DNA of 64,000 nt, from assembly GCA_910584725.1 (NCBI GenBank), contig CAJUBE010000009.1, positions 62,001-126,000 of the forward strand. The letters run 5' to 3'. Source of the DNA: an uncultured Lachnospiraceae bacterium (GTDB lineage Bacteria > Bacillota > Clostridia > Lachnospirales > Lachnospiraceae). The stretch's first letter is position 1; each line of letters starts with the position of its first letter. The notes below the pieces were generated by a model. It made no database searches. It had not been told where the DNA came from and was given only the letters and a program-made list of their open reading frames with translations. Made by a program: the position numbers and the translations under genes. Positions 15,668 to 23,979 of this stretch are shown in pieces.

Positions 15668-18600
15668 GACAGGAGCAGAAGAAATATATAATGAAGGACT
15701 ATGGCAGAAAATCAACCTTCGCAAGCTTTTTGCCGGGGATTGCGGGACTGCACGGCATACCGATCTGGTGCTATTATGTAAACCGAGGGCAGGGGGTTGT
15801 CAGCTTCGGCGTGGACAACAAGGACGGCGCGATCATGGAGTTTTATCCGGCGCACACGGCATACCAGAATGTGAAACGGACCGGGTTCCGCACCTTCCTT
15901 CGGAAAGACGGAAACTATTCGGAATGTTTTTCACAGGAAAAGTGGGAACAGGAGATGGAGATCGGCATGAACAGCCTGTCCCTGCGGGAAAGGAACGGGG
16001 AGGAGAAGCTGCTTGCCGAGGTGGATTATTTTATCCTGCCCGGAGAGAAAATCGGCGCGCTTGTCAGGAAGGTGACCGTGACAAACGAGGACGACCGGGA
16101 AATTTCGCTGGAGATACTGGACGGTATGCCCGCGTTGATTCCTTACGGGGTCGAGATGGACAGCATGAAAAATATGACGCAGACGGCAAAGGCGTGGATG
16201 CAGGTGGAAGATCTGGATGGGAACGCGCCGTTTTTCCGCGTGCGCGCCAGTATGGACGACAGCGCGGCGGTGCGGGAGATCAAGGGCGGCAATTTTTCTT
16301 TCGCCTGTCTGGAGGACGGCACATTGCTTAGACCGCTCGTCGACACGGAGGCGGTGTTTGCCTACGACTGTTCGCTGGAGCGGGCGGTGCGGTTTGCGCA
16401 GGATGGAATTAGCGGCGTGTATGCACAGAAGCAGGCGACGGCAAACCTTCTTCCCTGCAGTTTTTACGGGACGCAGAAAGAGCTGCAGCCGGGGGAAGCG
16501 CTCACCTTATACGAAGTGATCGGGCGCGTGGAAAAGAAGGCGTATCTGGAACAGTTCCTGTCGGAGAAACGGGACGGCTCCTATTTTGAGGAGAAGAGGG
16601 AGGAGGCGGAGCGGCTGCCCTTGGAGCTTGTAAACGGGATTGCCACGAAAACCGCCTCGGAGAGTTTCGATATTTACTGCCAGTACACTTATATGGACAA
16701 TATCCTGCGGGGCGGCTATCCGATTCCGCTTGGCAGCAACAAGCTGTACTACGCGTATTCCAGAAAACACGGGGATCTGGAGAGGGACTATAACTATTTC
16801 TCCATGCTGCCGGAGTTCTTTTCACAGGGAAACGGAAACTTCCGGGATGTGAATCAGAACCGCCGCTGTGACGCCTTTTTTGCGCCCTGTGTGGGCAGGG
16901 AAAATGTGAAAGAATTTTACAGCCTGATCCAGCTGGACGGTTACAATCCCCTCGGGGTGGAGAAGCTGACCTACCGTCTGGACCGGGAAAAGGCAGAAAC
17001 GCTCTTTCAAGAGCTGGAAGCGGGGGCGGCGGGAGAACTGACCGCTTTTGTGGAGAAACCGTTTACGCCGGGCGCGCTCTGGGCGAAGCTTGACGATACC
17101 CTCGGCGAGTGGAAGGAATCCCTCTTTTATCAGGTGATCGATTTTGCGGACAGCACGGTGAACGGAAACTTCGGGGAGGGTTACTGGAGCGACCACTGGA
17201 CCTATAATCTGGATCTGATCGAGGACTATCTGGAGGTTTATCCGGACAAAGAGCGGGAGATGCTTTTCGAGGAGGAATATACCTATTTCCTGTCGCAGAT
17301 CCGCATAAACCGCCGGGGCAGGCGTTACGCGGAGACGGAGAAGGGGCTGCGCCAGTATCACGCGCTTGACGAGGAGAGCAAAAGAAGCGGCGCGGAAAAG
17401 CTGGTGCGCGCCCAGAAAGGCAGGGGAGAGATCGTGTATGTCACCCTGATGGAAAAGCTGCTCCTTCTGTGCGCCACAAAGTTCGCGGCGCTGGACGCTT
17501 ACGGCATGGGTGTTGAGATGGAGGGCGGAAAACCCGGATGGTATGACGCGTTAAACGGTCTGCCGGGGCTGTTCGGTTCCTCCATGGCGGAGACTTACGA
17601 GCTTGCGAGAATGCTCCGCTATACGATTTCCGCGCTGGAGAGATACCCGCAGGAAGTGGCGGTTACGGAGGAACTCGGTGATTTTATAGACGAGCTGCGG
17701 CTGGTGGTGCGGCTGGAAAAGGGAAGCCTTGCGCGGGACGGGGAAATCCTTTCCTTCTGGAACCGAATCAACGATGTGAAGGAACTCTACTGGGATAAGA
17801 CGTATAGCGGCATTTCCGGCAAAAAGAAAACCTACGCGGGAGAGGCGCTGGCGGAAGCCTTGAAGGAGTGGGAAGTGTTCGTGGAGCGCGGCATCGAGAA
17901 GGCATGTGCTTTCGGGGAGGGGATCTGCCCGACGTATTTCTCCTACGAGGTCACAGACTATGAAAAGAAGGCGGACGGGATCGTGCCGCTCGGGTTCAAG
18001 GTAAAGCCCGTTCCGGCGTTTCTGGAAGGACCGGTCCGCTATCTGAAGCTGGAACTGCCGCAGGAAAAGAAGAAGGCTCTGTATGAGAACGTAAAAAACA
18101 GCGGTCTTTACGATAAAAAGCTGTCCATGTATAAGGTGAACGATTCGCTGGAGGAGGCAAGCTACGAGCTTGGCAGGGCGTGCGCTTTCACGCCGGGATG
18201 GCTGGAGAACGAGTCCATCTGGCTGCACATGGAATATAAGTATTTGCTGGAGCTTCTGCGCAGCGGCATGTACGGGGAATTTTTTGAGGACTTCCACAAG
18301 GCGGCGGTGCCGTTCCTCGACCCGGCGGTTTACGGGAGGAGCATTTACGAGAACTCTTCCTTTATCGCCAGCAGCAGGAACCCCGACGAGAAGATTCACG
18401 GCAAAGGGTTTGTGGCGAGGCTTTCCGGCTCCACCATCGAGTTTATCAGCATGTGGAAGCTGATGATGTTCGGACGGCATGTGTTTGCGGTGAAAAACGG
18501 CGAGCTTGTCTTTATGCCGGAACCGGCTGTTCCCGCTTATCTGATCCCGGAGGACGGCGTGATCGAGACGACCCTTCTGGGGGAGACGGAGGTGGCGTAC

Positions 18601-18771
18601 CGGCTGGAAGAGAAGAAGGATTACATACCGGGACAGTATACGGTCAAGGGGATACATTTCCTCTATAAAAACAGTAACGAGGCGGATGTGGACGCCGGGT
18701 GTGTCAGCGGAAAGCTGGCGGAGGATGTGCGGGCAAGGAAGGTGGAGCGCATCGAGATCCGCATCGGATAG
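15664..18771 (+). CDS. Large GH94-like (clan GH-Q) oligosaccharide phosphorylase
   Basis: A 1035-residue cytoplasmic protein translationally coupled to the GH94 gene. It resembles the long phosphorylases that act on glucan chains (1,2-beta-oligoglucan phosphorylases of GH94, or the GH149/GH161 beta-1,3-glucan phosphorylases). Visible pieces are an N-terminal beta-sandwich, a barrel with [23 protein letters not shown] (around residues 503-525, including Asp510 as a possible acid), [25 protein letters not shown], and a C-terminal phosphate-side region [18 protein letters not shown]. It lacks the RGADWND motif of its neighbour. Pairing with a shorter GH94 enzyme suggests stepwise phosphorolysis of long and short oligomers. 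Family placement is inference. Confidence 0.65.
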   Translation: MRQEQKKYIMKDYGRKSTFASFLPGIAGLHGIPIWCYYVNRGQGVVSFGVDNKDGAIMEFYPAHTAYQNVKRTGFRTFLRKDGNYSECFSQEKWEQEMEIGMNSLSLRERNGEEKLLAEVDYFILPGEKIGALVRKVTVTNEDDREISLEILDGMPALIPYGVEMDSMKNMTQTAKAWMQVEDLDGNAPFFRVRASMDDSAAVREIKGGNFSFACLEDGTLLRPLVDTEAVFAYDCSLERAVRFAQDGISGVYAQKQATANLLPCSFYGTQKELQPGEALTLYEVIGRVEKKAYLEQFLSEKRDGSYFEEKREEAERLPLELVNGIATKTASESFDIYCQYTYMDNILRGGYPIPLGSNKLYYAYSRKHGDLERDYNYFSMLPEFFSQGNGNFRDVNQNRRCDAFFAPCVGRENVKEFYSLIQLDGYNPLGVEKLTYRLDREKAETLFQELEAGAAGELTAFVEKPFTPGALWAKLDDTLGEWKESLFYQVIDFADSTVNGNFGEGYWSDHWTYNLDLIEDYLEVYPDKEREMLFEEEYTYFLSQIRINRRGRRYAETEKGLRQYHALDEESKRSGAEKLVRAQKGRGEIVYVTLMEKLLLLCATKFAALDAYGMGVEMEGGKPGWYDALNGLPGLFGSSMAETYELARMLRYTISALERYPQEVAVTEELGDFIDELRLVVRLEKGSLARDGEILSFWNRINDVKELYWDKTYSGISGKKKTYAGEALAEALKEWEVFVERGIEKACAFGEGICPTYFSYEVTDYEKKADGIVPLGFKVKPVPAFLEGPVRYLKLELPQEKKKALYENVKNSGLYDKKLSMYKVNDSLEEASYELGRACAFTPGWLENESIWLHMEYKYLLELLRSGMYGEFFEDFHKAAVPFLDPAVYGRSIYENSSFIASSRNPDEKIHGKGFVARLSGSTIEFISMWKLMMFGRHVFAVKNGELVFMPEPAVPAYLIPEDGVIETTLLGETEVAYRLEEKKDYIPGQYTVKGIHFLYKNSNEADVDAGCVSGKLAEDVRARKVERIEIRIG

Positions 18772-18789
18772 AAAGGACAGGAGAAAGAC

Positions 18790-20121
18790 ATGAAAAAAAT
18801 AAGAGAATATGTGACGGATTACCATGCCGGAAAATTCTGGGAGGAGACGGTGTGCGACGCAGGAGAAATGAAGGACTGTATGCACGTGGTCAATGTGTAC
18901 CCGGACGTGACGTATCAGACGATGCGGGGCTTTGGCGGCGCGTTTACGGAGAGCGCGGCACACAACTACGCGGGCATGAGCGATGCGCGGAAGCGTGAAA
19001 TGATACAGGCGTACTTCGGTGAGAGCGGTCTTCGGTACAATCTGGGACGGCTTCATATAGGAAGCTGCGATTTCGCACTGGGGAATTACGCCTATGTGGA
19101 GGAGGGGGACGGGGAACTTTCCACCTTCTCGATCGCCCATGACGAGAAGGAGATTCTGCCCTTGATCGAGGACGCGCAGGAGGCGTGCGGGAAGGAGATG
19201 GCGTTTATGGCGGCGCCATGGTCTCCCCCGGCATTTATGAAGACCAATGGGGAGATGAATCACGGCGGAAAGTTAAAGGAAGAATATTATCAGGCGTGGG
19301 CGGCGTATTTTGTGAAATTTCTGGAGGCTTACAAAAAGGCGGGGATACCGGTCAGATTTCTGACGACGCAGAATGAGCCGATGGCGGTGCAGACGTGGGA
19401 TTCCTGCATTTATACGTCCGAGGAGGAAGCCCTCTTTGTGCGGGACTATCTGGGACCGGCGTTAGAGCAGGCGGGATTTGCCGATACGGGCATTTATGTG
19501 TGGGATCACAACAAGGAGGAGGCGTACCAGCGCTTTAAGGAAGTCGTGGCGGATGAACGGACAAAGAAATATGTAAGCGGTGCGGCGGTGCACTGGTACA
19601 CGGGCGATCATTTTGAGGCGGCAGAACTGATACGGAAGCAGTACCCGGACAAGGAAGTGTTTTTCACGGAAGGGTGTGTGGAGTATTCCCGCTTTGCGGA
19701 CTCGGGCGAGGTGGAGAAGGCGGAAATGTACGCCCACGATATCATGGGCAATCTGAATGCGGGCGTCAGCGCATCCTTTGACTGGAACCTGTTTTTGGAC
19801 GCGGAGGGAGGACCCAACCATGTGGGAAATTTCTGCGCCGCGCCGATTATGTGCGATCCCGGGAAGGACACCTTTGAAAAACGCCTTTCCTACTATTATA
19901 TTGGGCATTTCAGCCGCTACGTCGAGTCGGGGGCAGTCAGAGTCGGCATGACGCGCTACAGCGACGCGGTGGAGGCGGCGGCTTTCTTAAACCCGGGCGG
20001 GGAGCGTGTGCTTGTTCTGTTAAACAAGTCGGACAAAGAGGTGCCGGTGACGGTCAGGGAAGCGGGGTATGGAATGGAAACCGTGTTGACGCCGCATTCC
20101 ATTCATACAATCTGCTACTAA
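18790..20121 (+). CDS. GH30-family beta-glucosidase/beta-1,6-glucanase-like glycosidase
   Basis: A 443-residue enzyme with a (beta/alpha)8 barrel and a short C-terminal beta-domain. The GH30 signatures are FGGAFTESAAHN, the acid/base Glu196 in FLTTQNEPMAVQTW, and the nucleophile Glu294 in VFFTEGCVEY. MAAPWSPPAFMKTNGEMNHGGKL is also typical. There is no signal peptide, so it acts in the cytoplasm on imported oligosaccharides, probably removing side branches or a non-reducing beta-linked glucose. It lies 18 bp after the large phosphorylase gene in the same operon. Confidence 0.87.
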   Translation: MKKIREYVTDYHAGKFWEETVCDAGEMKDCMHVVNVYPDVTYQTMRGFGGAFTESAAHNYAGMSDARKREMIQAYFGESGLRYNLGRLHIGSCDFALGNYAYVEEGDGELSTFSIAHDEKEILPLIEDAQEACGKEMAFMAAPWSPPAFMKTNGEMNHGGKLKEEYYQAWAAYFVKFLEAYKKAGIPVRFLTTQNEPMAVQTWDSCIYTSEEEALFVRDYLGPALEQAGFADTGIYVWDHNKEEAYQRFKEVVADERTKKYVSGAAVHWYTGDHFEAAELIRKQYPDKEVFFTEGCVEYSRFADSGEVEKAEMYAHDIMGNLNAGVSASFDWNLFLDAEGGPNHVGNFCAAPIMCDPGKDTFEKRLSYYYIGHFSRYVESGAVRVGMTRYSDAVEAAAFLNPGGERVLVLLNKSDKEVPVTVREAGYGMETVLTPHSIHTICY

Positions 20122-20141
20122 AAAAAAGATACCTTTGTAAA

Positions 20142-20180
20142 ATTTGGGACATTTATACCAAATGAGGCGGACTCTATAAT
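20142..20180 (+). promoter_or_regulatory. Candidate regulatory region before the binding-protein gene
   Basis: An inverted repeat ATTTGG, 10 bp, CCAAAT (20142-20163) lies just upstream of a TATAAT box at 20175-20180. No good -35 sequence is present, so an activator-dependent promoter is possible. Confidence 0.35.
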
Positions 20181-20256
20181 CTAAGTATCAGCTGACAACA
20201 AGGCAATATGAACAAAGATGAAAAAAAGTAAGGAAAACAAAAAAGGAGGATATGTT

Positions 20257-21699
20257 ATGAAACTGAAAAAACTGATTTCCCTTATGCTCGCAGGAGCAAT
20301 GGTGCTTAGCATGACGGCGTGCGGCGGCAGCGACGGCGCTTCTTCCGACAGCGGTGCGGCTGCGGATTCCGGCACGGCGAGTGCGGACGCAGGCGATGCA
20401 GGTGACGCAGGTGCGGCGGATGAGACGCCTGCATCAAGCGGTGACAAGCTGGTAGTCTGGACACTGGCAAAGGATCTGGAGCAGTTCGCGGAGTATTATA
20501 AGGAAAAGACCGGCACTGAGGTGGAGACGGTGGTGATCGAGCCGGCAAACTATGTGACCAAGGTGCAGACGGCGCTTAACGGCGGGCAGAAGGAGCCGGA
20601 TATCATCGTGGGCGAGCCCCAGATGTTGGAGGATTTCTATGAGGCAGGCTACTTTGAGGATCTGAATCAGGCGCCCTACAATGCGCAGGATTACGCAGAC
20701 CAGATCGTGGATTATGTGTGGGATGTGGGACAGGATGCGGACGGCATCCAGAGAGCGATCTCCTATCAGATTACCCCGGCGGGCATTTATTACAGAAGGG
20801 ATATTGCCCAGACGGTGTTCGGCACGGATGATCCGGACGAGATCGGGCAGTTGTTCGCGGACTATCCGACCATTCTGGAGACGGCGCACACATTGAAGGA
20901 TGCGGGCTACCGTATTTTCGCTTCCGATGCGGAGATCAACTACTTCTCCGGCGACTCCGCGTGGGTTATCGACGGCGTGCTGAATGTGGATCAGGGCAGA
21001 AAAGATTATCAGGATCTCTGCATTTACTTATATCAGGACGACCTGACGGCTTACGCGAACCAGTGGTCAACCCCTTGGTATCAGGCGATGGCGGGCGAGG
21101 TGCCGATCCTGACCGCGGATATCCAGAACTATGCGGATGACTCCGTGGACGTGTGGAATGCGGAAACTTTTGCGGAGGCGACCAAGGATCTGGACAAGAC
21201 GGAGGTGTTTGCTTACGGACTTCCTTCCTGGGGCGTGCTGACCATGAGAGATAACGTGCAGGGCACTTCCGGCAAGTGGGGCGTGTGCTCCGGCCCGGCT
21301 TACGGCTTCGGCGGCGGTACCTTCATCGGTATTTCCTCCCAGTCCGAGAGAAAAGAACAGGCGTGGGATTTCCTGAAATTCTGTACACTGAACGAGGACA
21401 CCGCAAACTGGTGGATTGAGAAGTCCGAGGGCGATACCGTATCCCTGATTCCGGTACTGGAGGCGCATGCGGAAGACAAGAACGAAGTTTACGGCGGTGA
21501 GCAGCTTTACAAGTTCTGGCTGGAGCAGGCGAAGGGAATCGACTATTCCAAGGTGACCAGATACGACAAGTTCATCAATGACGAGTGGGGCAGAGCAACC
21601 ACGGCGATCAAGACCGGCGAAATGAACAAGGAAGAGGCATGGAACAATTTCTATGACCAGGTCGAGGCTACATATCCGGAGATCACGGTAAACAGATAA
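20257..21699 (+). CDS. ABC sugar transporter substrate-binding lipoprotein
   Basis: A 480-residue family-1 extracellular solute-binding protein. It has a lipoprotein signal (MKLKKLISLMLAGAMVLSMTAC, lipid-modified Cys22), a low-complexity linker of A, G, D and S, then the binding fold starting KLVVWTLAKDLEQFAEYYKEKTGTEVETV. The ATG at 20257 follows AAAAGGAGG. Two MalF/MalG-type permeases follow, completing an importer for the glycosidase operon. A GGGGGC/GCCCCC stem after the stop may lower permease expression relative to the binding protein. Confidence 0.92.
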   Translation: MKLKKLISLMLAGAMVLSMTACGGSDGASSDSGAAADSGTASADAGDAGDAGAADETPASSGDKLVVWTLAKDLEQFAEYYKEKTGTEVETVVIEPANYVTKVQTALNGGQKEPDIIVGEPQMLEDFYEAGYFEDLNQAPYNAQDYADQIVDYVWDVGQDADGIQRAISYQITPAGIYYRRDIAQTVFGTDDPDEIGQLFADYPTILETAHTLKDAGYRIFASDAEINYFSGDSAWVIDGVLNVDQGRKDYQDLCIYLYQDDLTAYANQWSTPWYQAMAGEVPILTADIQNYADDSVDVWNAETFAEATKDLDKTEVFAYGLPSWGVLTMRDNVQGTSGKWGVCSGPAYGFGGGTFIGISSQSERKEQAWDFLKFCTLNEDTANWWIEKSEGDTVSLIPVLEAHAEDKNEVYGGEQLYKFWLEQAKGIDYSKVTRYDKFINDEWGRATTAIKTGEMNKEEAWNNFYDQVEATYPEITVNR

Positions 21700-21714
21700 T
21701 GATTGAGGGGAGGA

Positions 21715-21740
21715 GGGGGCAGCAATGCGCGGCCCCCTTT
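21715..21740 (+). terminator. Attenuator-like stem between binding protein and permease genes
   Basis: GGGGGC/GCCCCC stem followed by only three T residues. It looks like a partial terminator or an mRNA-stability hairpin. Confidence 0.4.
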
Positions 21741-21760
21741 ACCTTGTGGGACGGAGGGAA

Positions 21761-21895
21761 GATTGAAAAATAAGTCTGATGACCTTATTTTTCAATCAGC
21801 AATTTGAGTCAGAGCCTCAAATATGCTTTGATCGCAGTCAGAAATCTGAAATTTCTGACGCGTGTCATCGCAGTAAACTGCTCTGACGCGGAGGG
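21761..21895 (+). promoter_or_regulatory. Pseudoknot leader, copy 2 (before the sugar permease gene)
   Basis: Hairpin 1 is GATTGAAAAATAAG/CTTATTTTTCAATC (14 bp). Hairpin 2 is ATTTGAG/CTCAAAT with loop TCAGAGC (21809-21815). Hairpin 3 is GTCAGAAAT/ATTTCTGAC. GCTCTGA at 21880-21886 pairs perfectly with the hairpin-2 loop and ends 3 nt before GGAGGG. The 9-mer CGGAGGGAA lies on both sides of the element (21752-21760 and 21889-21897). Confidence 0.7.
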
Positions 21896-21899
21896 AACT

Positions 21900-22823
21900 A
21901 TGGCAAAGACAAATGTGGGGAAACCTAAAAAGAAAAATTTGAATCGCATGGCATATCTGTTTGTGCTGCCCTTTGTGATCGTCTTTCTGACGTTCAGCGT
22001 ATACCCGGTGTTCCGTACACTGTATCTGAGTTTCACCAGCTATAAAGGTTTCGGGGACGCGAAATGGGCGGGGCTTGCCAATTACATAAGAGTATTTAAG
22101 GATAAGTTTTTCTGGAAAGCGCTTGGAAACACGGTTAAGATCTGGGGCGTGAATATTATATTACAGCTCGGTCTGGCATTTCTGCTGACAGTGATTTTCA
22201 GCGACATCAAATACAAGATACGCGGGCTTGGGATATTCCGGGCGGTGTACTATCTGCCGAACCTGATCGCGGCGACTTCCGTGGCTTTTCTGTTTAAGAC
22301 GCTGCTCGACTGGAAGTACGGCAGCTTTAACCAGCTTCTGCTGACGCTGGGGGTCGCGAAGGAGCAGATCAACTGGCTGGGCTCCACGTCCACCGCGCCC
22401 TACGTGATCTCGGTGATCGGCGCATGGATGTGGTTCGGCAATTCCTTTATCATGCTGATGGCGGGTGTGCAGGGCATCCCGACGGACTATTTCGAGGCGG
22501 CGGCAATTGACGGCGCGGGCAGATGGAAGGTGTTTGCCAAAATTACGATCCCGCTGCTTAGGCCTATTATGTTGTATGTATTCGTGACATCTCTGATCGG
22601 CGGACTGCAGCTTTTCGATCTGCCTTTCCTGATGAACGGCGTGGCGCCGAACACGGCGGGAGAGCCTTCGGGCTGTCTGCAGACGGCGGTTATGTATCTT
22701 TACAAGTTCGGTTTTGAGACGCATCAGGTAGGATATGCTTCGGCGATCGCCTACACATTGTTCTTTATCATCCTGATCGTGTCCATCATCCAGTTTAAGA
22801 CTTTGGGAAGGGAGGAAGATTAA
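21900..22823 (+). CDS. ABC sugar transporter permease (MalF/UgpA type)
   Basis: A 307-residue inner-membrane permease with six helices and the EAA loop EAAAIDGAGRWKVFAKITIPLLRP that contacts the ATPase. I chose the ATG at 21900 (MAKTNVGKPKKK), 5 nt after GGAGGG at the end of the structured leader; the frame is open further upstream through that leader. It forms a heteromeric channel with the next gene. No ATPase gene is present in this cluster, so a shared MsmK-type ATPase elsewhere is expected. Confidence 0.92.
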   Translation: MAKTNVGKPKKKNLNRMAYLFVLPFVIVFLTFSVYPVFRTLYLSFTSYKGFGDAKWAGLANYIRVFKDKFFWKALGNTVKIWGVNIILQLGLAFLLTVIFSDIKYKIRGLGIFRAVYYLPNLIAATSVAFLFKTLLDWKYGSFNQLLLTLGVAKEQINWLGSTSTAPYVISVIGAWMWFGNSFIMLMAGVQGIPTDYFEAAAIDGAGRWKVFAKITIPLLRPIMLYVFVTSLIGGLQLFDLPFLMNGVAPNTAGEPSGCLQTAVMYLYKFGFETHQVGYASAIAYTLFFIILIVSIIQFKTLGREED

Positions 22824-22824
22824 T

Positions 22825-23658
22825 ATGACTACGACTGCCAAGATTAAAAAAGGAATCATTTATCTGTGTCTGATCCTGCTTGCAGCGATCTGCTTCCTTC
22901 CGTTTCTGTTAATGATCGTGAACGCCACGAGAAGCGGCGTGGAGATCACCCACTCCTTTACGCTGATACCCAGCAGCCATCTGGGGGAGAACTGGGAGGC
23001 GCTGTTTGCCTATGTGAATCTGTTTAAGGGTTTTAAAAACAGTCTGCTGGTGGCGATTCCGGCGACCATACTGACGGCGTACTTCTCGTCGATCACGGCG
23101 TATGCCATGGCGGTATACCGCTTCAAAGGAAACGCGTGGCTGTTTAAAATACTTGTGGTGTTTATGATGATTCCGGCGCAGCTGAGTCTGATCGGTTTTT
23201 ACAATCTCTGTCAGAAGCTGCATATGGTGGACTCCTATCTGCCGCTCATCATTCCGGCAATCGCGTCGCCGGGCACGGTGTTTTTCTTGAGACAGTATGT
23301 GCAGTCCACGCTGTCAAAGGCGCTTCTGGAGGCGGCGAGAATCGACGGTGCGGGAGAGTTACATATTTTCCACAGGATTGTACTGCCGATCATGGCGCCC
23401 GGTATCGCGACCATGTCGATCGGTGCCTTCATCGGCAACTGGAACAACTATCTGGTGCCGTTGATCCTGTTAAACACGCCGGATAAGATGACGCTGCCGG
23501 TGATGATCAGCACGCTGAACGCGGCGACGGACCTGCAGAAGAACCAAGGGGCGATCTACCTCGGCGTGGCGATCTCCGTGGTACCGATCCTGATTGTGTT
23601 CTGCTTCTGCTCGAAGTACATTATCAGCAGTATTACGGCAGGAAGTGTAAAAGAGTAG
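22825..23658 (+). CDS. ABC sugar transporter permease (MalG/UgpE type)
   Basis: A 277-residue permease, second half of the importer, starting right after the first permease's stop. Six hydrophobic helices are visible, with the EAA loop EAARIDGAGELHIFHRIVLPIMAPG and the C-terminal SKYIISSITAGSVKE, which is typical of MalG-type proteins. It belongs with the binding protein at 20257 and the cytoplasmic phosphorylases upstream. Confidence 0.93.
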   Translation: MTTTAKIKKGIIYLCLILLAAICFLPFLLMIVNATRSGVEITHSFTLIPSSHLGENWEALFAYVNLFKGFKNSLLVAIPATILTAYFSSITAYAMAVYRFKGNAWLFKILVVFMMIPAQLSLIGFYNLCQKLHMVDSYLPLIIPAIASPGTVFFLRQYVQSTLSKALLEAARIDGAGELHIFHRIVLPIMAPGIATMSIGAFIGNWNNYLVPLILLNTPDKMTLPVMISTLNAATDLQKNQGAIYLGVAISVVPILIVFCFCSKYIISSITAGSVKE

Positions 23659-23691
23659 AAGGATTGCATTAGATGGCTATGCAGTCGTTGC

Positions 23692-23816
23692 GCGTGTCGT
23701 ATATTCCAACGCAGACCCGCTTTCGCTTCGCAAAAAACGCAGCGGTACTAAGCTCGAAAAAACCTTGCTAAGTACCGGCGTTTTTTGAGAGTCTGCTTAT
23801 GGATTATACGACATGC
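23692..23816 (+). repeat. 125-nt nested stem-loop after the permease operon
   Basis: Four stems nest around one loop: a 16-bp stem with one mismatch (23692-23707 with 23801-23816), GCAGAC/GTCTGC, AAAAAACGC/GCGTTTTTT and GGTACT/AGTACC. The loop carries AAGCTCGAAA and AAACCTTGCT, nearly the same as the loop at 10059-10078 although all stems differ in sequence. It lies between the permease stop and the terminator. Confidence 0.65.
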
Positions 23817-23857
23817 ACAACTCGGTATAGGCAAAGTGATAATTATGCGTTGATAAG

Positions 23858-23894
23858 GAGCAGTACCTCAGAACTGGAGGTAGTGCTCTTTTGG
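23858..23894 (+). terminator. Rho-independent terminator of the sugar importer operon
   Basis: GAGCAGTACCTC/GAGGTAGTGCTC stem with one mismatch, followed by TTTT. Confidence 0.7.
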
Positions 23895-23896
23895 CG

Positions 23897-23925
23897 TTGA
23901 AAAGGGACGAAAAAAGCCGTATACT
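23897..23925 (+). promoter_or_regulatory. Promoter of the binding protein/two-component operon
   Basis: TTGAAA, 17 bp, TATACT, just after the previous operon's terminator. Confidence 0.6.
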
Positions 23926-23979
23926 ATAGGCAGGATAAAAATACATTGGATTTTGACTATAGAGGATCGGGGTAAGAAG

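Noticed and set aside
14009..15724. A 571-codon ORF on the minus strand opposite the GH94 gene
   Set aside because: Antisense shadow of a GC-rich coding region: no ribosome site, no recognisable domain, and composition rich in H, R, L and P.
17551..19263. A 570-codon ORF on the minus strand opposite the phosphorylase and GH30 genes
   Set aside because: It spans two real genes and their junction on the other strand, and has no domain or ribosome site.
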